A DNA stretch of 9,707 bases from UBA647 sp964400545. GTDB lineage: Bacteria > Acidobacteriota > Aminicenantia > UBA2199. The translations under genes were made by a program, and so were the position numbers. The notes below the pieces were generated by a model. The model was given only the letters and a program-made list of their open reading frames with translations, did no database searches and was not told the DNA's origin. The DNA lies in assembly GCA_964400545.1 (NCBI GenBank), contig CAYNUG010000085.1, positions 1 to 9,707 on the forward strand. The letters run 5' to 3'. Position 1 is the stretch's first letter. Each line of letters begins with the position of its first letter. This document shows, piece after piece, positions 6,012 to 9,707 of this stretch.

Positions 6012-6776
6012 ATGAGAATTAAAATAGAGTTGACGGGAGAGAAAAATATAATCCTCCCCGTTGGATTTAATTCTATCATCCAAGCGGTTATTTACTCTTT
6101 TTTTAACAAAGAGAGTGCAAAATGGCTCCACGAAAAGGGATTCAAGTATGAGAACAGATCCTTTAAACTTTTTACATTTTCACCTTTTCTTGAAAGAGGA
6201 TTTTTCGATAAAGAGAGAAAAACTTTTAAATTTCCTCGAAACCTAAGCTTCCTATTCTCCTCTCCCGTTGACTGGATTATAGAAGAATTTGCGGTGAATT
6301 TTATAAAACAAAGTAACCTTCAATTTAACGGACAGAAAGTATCCATTAGTTCAATCAATGTTCTGAAATATCCTGAAATGAACAAGAACTCGATCACAAT
6401 AAATGCAATCACCCCCATCGAAACACACTCGACATTCAAAAAAGAAAACGGAAAAAACTTCACTCATTATTATTCTCCGTACGAATCCGGATTTAACGAT
6501 CTGATAAACAAAAATTTGAAAAAGAAATGGGAAGCATTATACAAAAACAAATGCTCTTTCGATATAAATATTAAGCCGTTATTCTCAGGCAACCGAAATG
6601 AGAAAATCAGATATTTCGGAACTGGGAAAAACCAAAAAACTCTGATAAAAGGATGGAAAGGAAGGTTTCTTTTGTCAGGTGATCCCGAATTTTTAAAGTT
6701 TGGATACGACACCGGTATAGGATCAAGAAACAGTCAGGGTTACGGAATGTTTGAGGTGATGGGAAAAAATGGTTAG
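6012..6776 (+). CDS. cas6: CRISPR pre-crRNA endoribonuclease Cas6
   Basis: Cas6 cuts the CRISPR transcript within each repeat to give mature crRNAs. The 254-residue product has two RAMP/ferredoxin-like halves. In the N-terminal half, IIQAVIYSFF...WLHEKGF...FKLFTFS aligns with the catalytic region of archaeal Cas6, making H40 the likely catalytic His and Y28 the likely Tyr partner. The C-terminal half ends in the glycine-rich RNA-binding loop GYDTGIGSRNSQGYGMFEV (231-249). After FEV the protein has only MGKNG before the stop, and these codons lie beyond the duplicated block, so the native C-terminus has probably been replaced. It overlaps the next gene by eight bases. The last 85 homologous bases recur at 8209-8293. 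Codons are somewhat more AT-rich than in the housekeeping block. Confidence 0.92.
   Translation: MRIKIELTGEKNIILPVGFNSIIQAVIYSFFNKESAKWLHEKGFKYENRSFKLFTFSPFLERGFFDKERKTFKFPRNLSFLFSSPVDWIIEEFAVNFIKQSNLQFNGQKVSISSINVLKYPEMNKNSITINAITPIETHSTFKKENGKNFTHYYSPYESGFNDLINKNLKKKWEALYKNKCSFDINIKPLFSGNRNEKIRYFGTGKNQKTLIKGWKGRFLLSGDPEFLKFGYDTGIGSRNSQGYGMFEVMGKNG
6676..6760 (+). repeat. Left copy of an 85-bp cas6 3'-end direct repeat
   Basis: This segment lies inside cas6 and encodes from GDPEF to FEV, covering the whole glycine-rich loop. It matches 8209-8293 at 81 of 85 positions with no gaps; the differences are at 6681, 6684, 6717 and 6719. The last 41 bases (6720-6760) are identical. Similarity stops abruptly after 6760, which is also the last base of the Shine-Dalgarno-like GAGGTGAT. 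Confidence 0.95.
6753..6760 (+). promoter_or_regulatory. Ribosome binding site inside cas6 for the AlbA_2 gene
   Basis: GAGGTGAT is a full-strength Shine-Dalgarno sequence, complementary to the conserved 16S 3' end, placed eight bases before ATG 6769. It is built from the last conserved cas6 codons (GAG GTG AT), so the same bases encode the Cas6 C-terminal Glu-Val and load ribosomes onto the next gene. It marks ATG 6769 as the true start. Confidence 0.75.
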
Positions 6777-8157
6777 GAATAACATAAAAATCCTAAATTT
6801 AAAAGAGAATGAGCATTTGGAATTAAAGAAATCAATCTCCGAACTAAAAGAAGGGATCAAATCGATAACTGCTATTCTAAACAAACATGGGAAAGGGGAA
6901 ATATATTTCGGTGTAAAAAATAATGGAGAAATAATAAAGCAAGACATCTCGGAAAGAACCTTAAGAAATATTTCAAGAACAATCTCAGAAAATATTGAAC
7001 CGAAAATATTCCCGGAAATTGAAAAATTGGGTGAGGATTCTCATGAATATATTCATATAAGTTTTGAGGGTACTGAAACACCTTACTTTGCTTACGGTAG
7101 AGGTTATATACGCGTCGCTGATGAAGACCGACAATTAAGTGCAAAAAAGCTGAAAGAGATGATTATCAAAAAAGAGATTTATAAGAGCAGCTGGGATTCC
7201 GAACCCAGTGAATTAAATATAAACCATATTGAGGAACACGTTCTTAAATCATTTGTTGATAAAGCAAGCTTGTCCGGCAGACTGCCGAAAACAAAAAGTA
7301 GTGTCAATAATATCCTAAAGAAACTTAAACTTGAGAAGAATAACCGATTAACATTAGCTGCAAAATATCTATTCACAAATAAACATAACCTTGAAGTGCA
7401 AACAGCAGTATTTGCAGGGAATAATAAAATTACATTTTTAGACATAAAAAAGCATATTGGTAATCTATTTTTTTTACTTGAACAATCTGAGAATTATGTC
7501 AAAGAAAAAATGAATTGGAAGGTCGAATTTAAGAATTTCAAACGAAAAGAGATACCGGAAATACCTCTTAGAGCTCTACGTGAAGCTTTGGTAAATTCAC
7601 TTATACACAGAGATTTCAATAACCCAAAAGGCAATGAAATAGCAGTTTATAAGAACAGAGTGGAGATTTATAACCCCGGAACATTTCCGGAGGGTCTTAC
7701 TCCTTTGGATTTTATAAAAAATGAAGAACATTCTTACTTAAGAAACCCTTTGATTGCAGAAATGTTCTATTTAACAAAATTTGTGGAAAAATGGGGTTCC
7801 GGATTAAAACGGATTCATGAAGAATGCAAAGAGAATAATGTTAAAGTGGAATTTAAAATTATAAAAACAGGAGTTGTCACTGTATTTTACAGAAACAGAT
7901 CGACAAGTGAAAAAACAAAATATTCCAAAAAAGAGATAGGAACAAAAACTGTGGGGAAAACTGTGGAGAAAACTGTGGAGATAATACTAACTCTAATAAA
8001 AAACAAACCGCAAATTACAATAAAAGAGATATCCTCTCATACGGGTCTGACCCGAAGAGGAGTTGAATGGAATATTGATAAACTAAAAAAAGAGCGCAAA
8101 CTTAAACGGATAGGTCCTGCAAGAGGGGGACATTGGGAAATAACCGAGTATGAATAA
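6769..8157 (+). CDS. AlbA_2 (Schlafen-like) / GHKL-ATPase / winged-helix protein
   Basis: The 462-residue product belongs to the COG2865-type 'RNA/DNA-binding, ATP-binding' proteins often mislabelled RecG-like helicases. Residues ~10-125 form an AlbA_2 domain (ENEHLELKKS, then AILNKHGKGEIYFGV, then YIRVADEDRQLS). Residues ~245-370 form a GHKL-type ATPase domain: N-box REALVNSLIHRDF (271-283, probable Mg ligand N276), VEIYNPG (298-304) and the glycine-rich EKWGSGLKRI (340-349). A KTVGKTVEKTVE linker (393-404) leads to a C-terminal winged helix (TIKEISSHTGLTRRGVEWNIDKLKKERKLKRIG). The family is linked to transcription control and, via Schlafen-like domains, to defence and mobile DNA; the actual role is unknown. 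It sits between cas6 and cas8b, on the same strand and overlapping cas6 by eight bases, so it would be co-expressed with them. It is not a standard type I-B component. Confidence 0.88.
   Translation: MVRNNIKILNLKENEHLELKKSISELKEGIKSITAILNKHGKGEIYFGVKNNGEIIKQDISERTLRNISRTISENIEPKIFPEIEKLGEDSHEYIHISFEGTETPYFAYGRGYIRVADEDRQLSAKKLKEMIIKKEIYKSSWDSEPSELNINHIEEHVLKSFVDKASLSGRLPKTKSSVNNILKKLKLEKNNRLTLAAKYLFTNKHNLEVQTAVFAGNNKITFLDIKKHIGNLFFLLEQSENYVKEKMNWKVEFKNFKRKEIPEIPLRALREALVNSLIHRDFNNPKGNEIAVYKNRVEIYNPGTFPEGLTPLDFIKNEEHSYLRNPLIAEMFYLTKFVEKWGSGLKRIHEECKENNVKVEFKIIKTGVVTVFYRNRSTSEKTKYSKKEIGTKTVGKTVEKTVEIILTLIKNKPQITIKEISSHTGLTRRGVEWNIDKLKKERKLKRIGPARGGHWEITEYE
7945..7980 (+). repeat. Three 12-bp tandem repeats in the interdomain linker
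   Basis: Three head-to-tail units, AAAACTGTGGGG, AAAACTGTGGAG and AAAACTGTGGAG, encode KTVG-KTVE-KTVE between the ATPase domain and the winged helix. Because the unit is a multiple of three, gain or loss of copies would change linker length without a frameshift. Relatives of this protein family, from general knowledge, often carry similar short repeats at this place. Confidence 0.9.
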
Positions 8158-8159
8158 TT

Positions 8160-8318
8160 ATGAGCATTAAGAATATTACAAAAATTCAAAAGGAACACCA
8201 TATCCCGACAGGTAATTCCGAATTTTTAAAGTTTGGATACGACACCGGTCTCGGATCAAGAAACAGTCAGGGTTACGGAATGTTTGAGGTGATTAGGCAA
8301 ACAGGAGGAACTAATTAA
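8160..8318 (+). pseudogene. cas6 3'-end remnant (52-codon ORF)
   Basis: Two bases after the AlbA_2 stop an ATG opens a 52-residue frame. Residues 1-16 (MSIKNITKIQKEHHIP) match nothing I recognise. Residues 17-44 repeat the Cas6 C-terminus, with TGNSEFLKFGYDTGLGSRN in the glycine-rich loop and FEV at the end, followed by IRQTGGTN. This copy differs from the intact Cas6 at D-to-N, P-to-S and I-to-L (plus T for S at the edge), and TGN...GLGSRN looks closer to the usual Cas6 consensus, so it may be the older end of the gene linked to cas8b. The catalytic half is missing, so it cannot be a nuclease. It may be translated by reinitiation after the upstream stop, but a plain remnant is the simpler view. 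Confidence 0.75.
8209..8293 (+). repeat. Right copy of the 85-bp cas6 3'-end direct repeat
   Basis: It matches 6676-6760 at 81 of 85 positions in the same orientation and the same reading phase relative to the Cas6 frame. Three of the four changes alter first codon positions and one a third position (ATA to CTC accounts for two). Upstream of 8209 the DNA has no clear match to cas6; downstream of 8293 it continues into IRQTGGTN codons and the GGAGG site for cas8b, which looks like an undisturbed cas6-cas8b junction. Confidence 0.95.
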
Positions 8319-8320
8319 AT

Positions 8321-9707
8321 ATGATACGAGAAATAATTAATTACACAAAGCATTTGAAAGAAAATTCTCCTCAAATATTTGAACAGGGACTTGAGCCATC
8401 AAAGGGACTTCATATCTTTATCGAATTGGATGATGAAGGTAATGCGATTAATTTCCCTGGCCAAAAAGGTGTTAACTGGGACTATTATGACGGAAAAACA
8501 ATGAGTCCATTTTTAAAACAAATTATCCCTTTTGAATTCGAGAGTTTAAGGGTAGGAACCAGAATGGATAAAGTATTTGATGTAGGGAAGGTGGAGGGTA
8601 GCAAAAAATTTCAGATTTTTTCTTGTTCTCCATACGTAGTATCATTTAAAAAACAATCTTTTTCACAAATAAAACTTAGATTAAAACCTTTTTTTGATAA
8701 TGCAATAAAAACATGTTTAACTAAAGAAAAAATTGATGAAATAAATAAAGTTTTATCCTTTAAAAAAATAATTGGTTTCGTTCTTGAGAACTTAACCCTT
8801 TTTTCAGAGCAAGAAATTAATCCTGAAATGTTAGATCAACAAAAATCAATTTTTGAATTCATGAAAAATGACTTTTTTGTGAATATTTATCATAAAAACA
8901 TAACTATTGAAGATTATAAATCAGCACATCAGAAATATTTAGAGTTGAAACTTTTTAATACAAACGATTACAATTCAGAAGAACAAATTTCAGAAAACAC
9001 CTATGGTTTAAGCGGTTTTATAAATGGAATGAATATGAAAAAACCATTTCTTGAACATAAAACAGCTAGCATGTATAAAGGTATTGCAAGTAGAATAAAA
9101 GCAAAAGAAGCAGTATTGTTGAACGATTTTGATTTATTATTAAAAAGAAAGAACAATAAAGTTTTCCCAAGCCCTATACCGATTTTTATAGATAAAAATG
9201 AGTTTAAAAACACAGATGATATATTATCTATTTTTAAAGAAGATGGGAGACTTACATATTCTCAAATTCTGAAAAAGATTTTTCAAAAAAATAACGATAT
9301 AATTCTTCAAAATTATTATCTATTATTTTTTAACTTCAAATACGAACTTGAAGATTTTGATTTTGTTTCAAAATTCCGTTATTCCTTGAAAGATAATGAT
9401 CAATATCCAATAATAAGAAATATATTTGAGATTAGAAATAAAGATGGATTAGCATCAGAAAGGAAAATTAAAAATGTATTTCAATTTGAATTGGATGTTG
9501 TTAGAACTATATTTAACAACTCGCTTGTAAAGATTAAAGATGAAGAGTTTAAAGTAAATTATTTTGGTGAAGTAAAAGTAGAATATGTCAGTGGCAAAGA
9601 ACCTGTATATTTAATGATTATGAAATACCGCAAGGCGTTCTACGACTATATTTATAAATCAAAAACTCATGCAATCAATTCATTAATGTGGGATGAAATA
9701 ATGCGGA
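8321..9707 (+). CDS. cas8b: Type I-B Cascade large subunit Cas8b (Csh1/TM1802 family), partial
   Basis: Cas8b is the large subunit of the type I-B interference complex, involved in target and PAM recognition. An uninterrupted frame of 462 codons runs from ATG 8321 past the window end. The start MIREIINYTKHLKENSP, followed by GLEPSKGLHIFIELDDEGN, is typical of the Csh1/TM1802 family, as is NGMNMKKPFLEHKTAS (235-250). Family members are usually longer than 550 residues, so the C-terminus is missing. No CxxC zinc-binding pairs are visible so far. GGAGG at 8304-8308, inside the cas6 remnant, lies 12 bases before the ATG. The gene is clearly more AT-rich than cas6 and the housekeeping genes, which suggests a different origin or history. 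Confidence 0.85.
   Translation, partial: MIREIINYTKHLKENSPQIFEQGLEPSKGLHIFIELDDEGNAINFPGQKGVNWDYYDGKTMSPFLKQIIPFEFESLRVGTRMDKVFDVGKVEGSKKFQIFSCSPYVVSFKKQSFSQIKLRLKPFFDNAIKTCLTKEKIDEINKVLSFKKIIGFVLENLTLFSEQEINPEMLDQQKSIFEFMKNDFFVNIYHKNITIEDYKSAHQKYLELKLFNTNDYNSEEQISENTYGLSGFINGMNMKKPFLEHKTASMYKGIASRIKAKEAVLLNDFDLLLKRKNNKVFPSPIPIFIDKNEFKNTDDILSIFKEDGRLTYSQILKKIFQKNNDIILQNYYLLFFNFKYELEDFDFVSKFRYSLKDNDQYPIIRNIFEIRNKDGLASERKIKNVFQFELDVVRTIFNNSLVKIKDEEFKVNYFGEVKVEYVSGKEPVYLMIMKYRKAFYDYIYKSKTHAINSLMWDEIMR

Larger units (their letters stand above)
6761..8208 (+). other. Putative inserted module within the type I-B cas operon
   Basis: This stretch lies between the two copies of the cas6 3' end and contains one complete gene (AlbA_2/ATPase/wHTH) plus about 50 bases of unclear origin. 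The repeat offset is 1533 bases, a multiple of three. Recombination between the copies would delete the module and rebuild a 257-residue Cas6 ending FEV-IRQTGGTN, followed directly by the GGAGG site of cas8b. No transposase, integrase or convincing terminal inverted repeats were seen, so the mechanism of entry is open: recombination between related cas loci is as likely as a mobile element. Confidence 0.5.

Noticed and set aside
5840..6022. 60-residue + strand ORF before cas6
   Set aside because: It starts with TTG, has no recognisable family, is hydrophobic because the DNA is AT-rich, overlaps the cas6 start, and spans the REP-like hairpin.
8160..8208. First 16 residues of the remnant ORF as a copy of the AlbA_2 N-terminus or of upstream Cas6
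   Set aside because: Both alignments share only a few scattered residues (N-I, K, K) and no DNA identity, which is too weak to claim homology.
6761..8208. Classical transposon or integron cassette
   Set aside because: No transposase or integrase gene, no clear terminal inverted repeats and no short target-site duplication were seen; the 85-bp repeats are gene sequence with four mismatches.
9001..9213. Minus-strand 70-residue ORF within the cas8b region
   Set aside because: It is an antisense shadow of cas8b, which is a continuous 462-codon frame matching the Csh1 family.

Overview
The window comes from a low-GC (roughly mid-30s %) bacterial chromosome, almost entirely coding and almost all on the + strand. 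The gene set (ribosomal proteins, Obg, RsfS, RlmH, an M64-family secreted metallopeptidase) and compact overlapping genes suggest a Gram-negative-type anaerobe, perhaps of the Fibrobacterota-Chlorobiota-Bacteroidota or a neighbouring candidate phylum. That placement is an inference and is weak.

Region 1 (1-4239) is a housekeeping block for ribosome assembly and NAD synthesis. It starts at a divergent promoter region facing an incomplete minus-strand gene and runs rplU, rpmA, obgE, nadD, rsfS, a small sigma-54-activator-like AAA+ gene, and rlmH. From obgE onward every gene overlaps the next by 11 to 41 bases, so translation is probably coupled. The AAA+ gene is odd: it keeps GAFTGA and a Fis-type helix-turn-helix, but its Walker B acidic pair is Asn-Gln.

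Region 2 (4262-6011) holds a secreted M64-like peptidase and a 277-base intergenic stretch with two dyads, one a perfect REP-like hairpin.

Region 3 (6012-9707) is the start of a type I-B CRISPR-Cas operon: cas6, then an unexpected AlbA_2 (Schlafen-like)/GHKL-ATPase/winged-helix gene, then a 52-codon ORF that is mostly a second copy of the cas6 3' end, then cas8b (Csh1/TM1802 family), which runs off the window. The last 85 bases of homologous cas6 coding sequence occur twice, 1533 bp apart (81/85 identical), flanking the AlbA_2 gene. The repeat ends exactly on a GAGGTGAT Shine-Dalgarno sequence that serves the inserted gene. Recombination between the copies would remove the insert and leave an in-frame cas6 directly followed by cas8b. 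This looks like a gene module lodged in a cas operon with its target gene's 3' end duplicated, and it is the main discovery candidate. No CRISPR array, transposase, integrase, rRNA or tRNA gene was seen.
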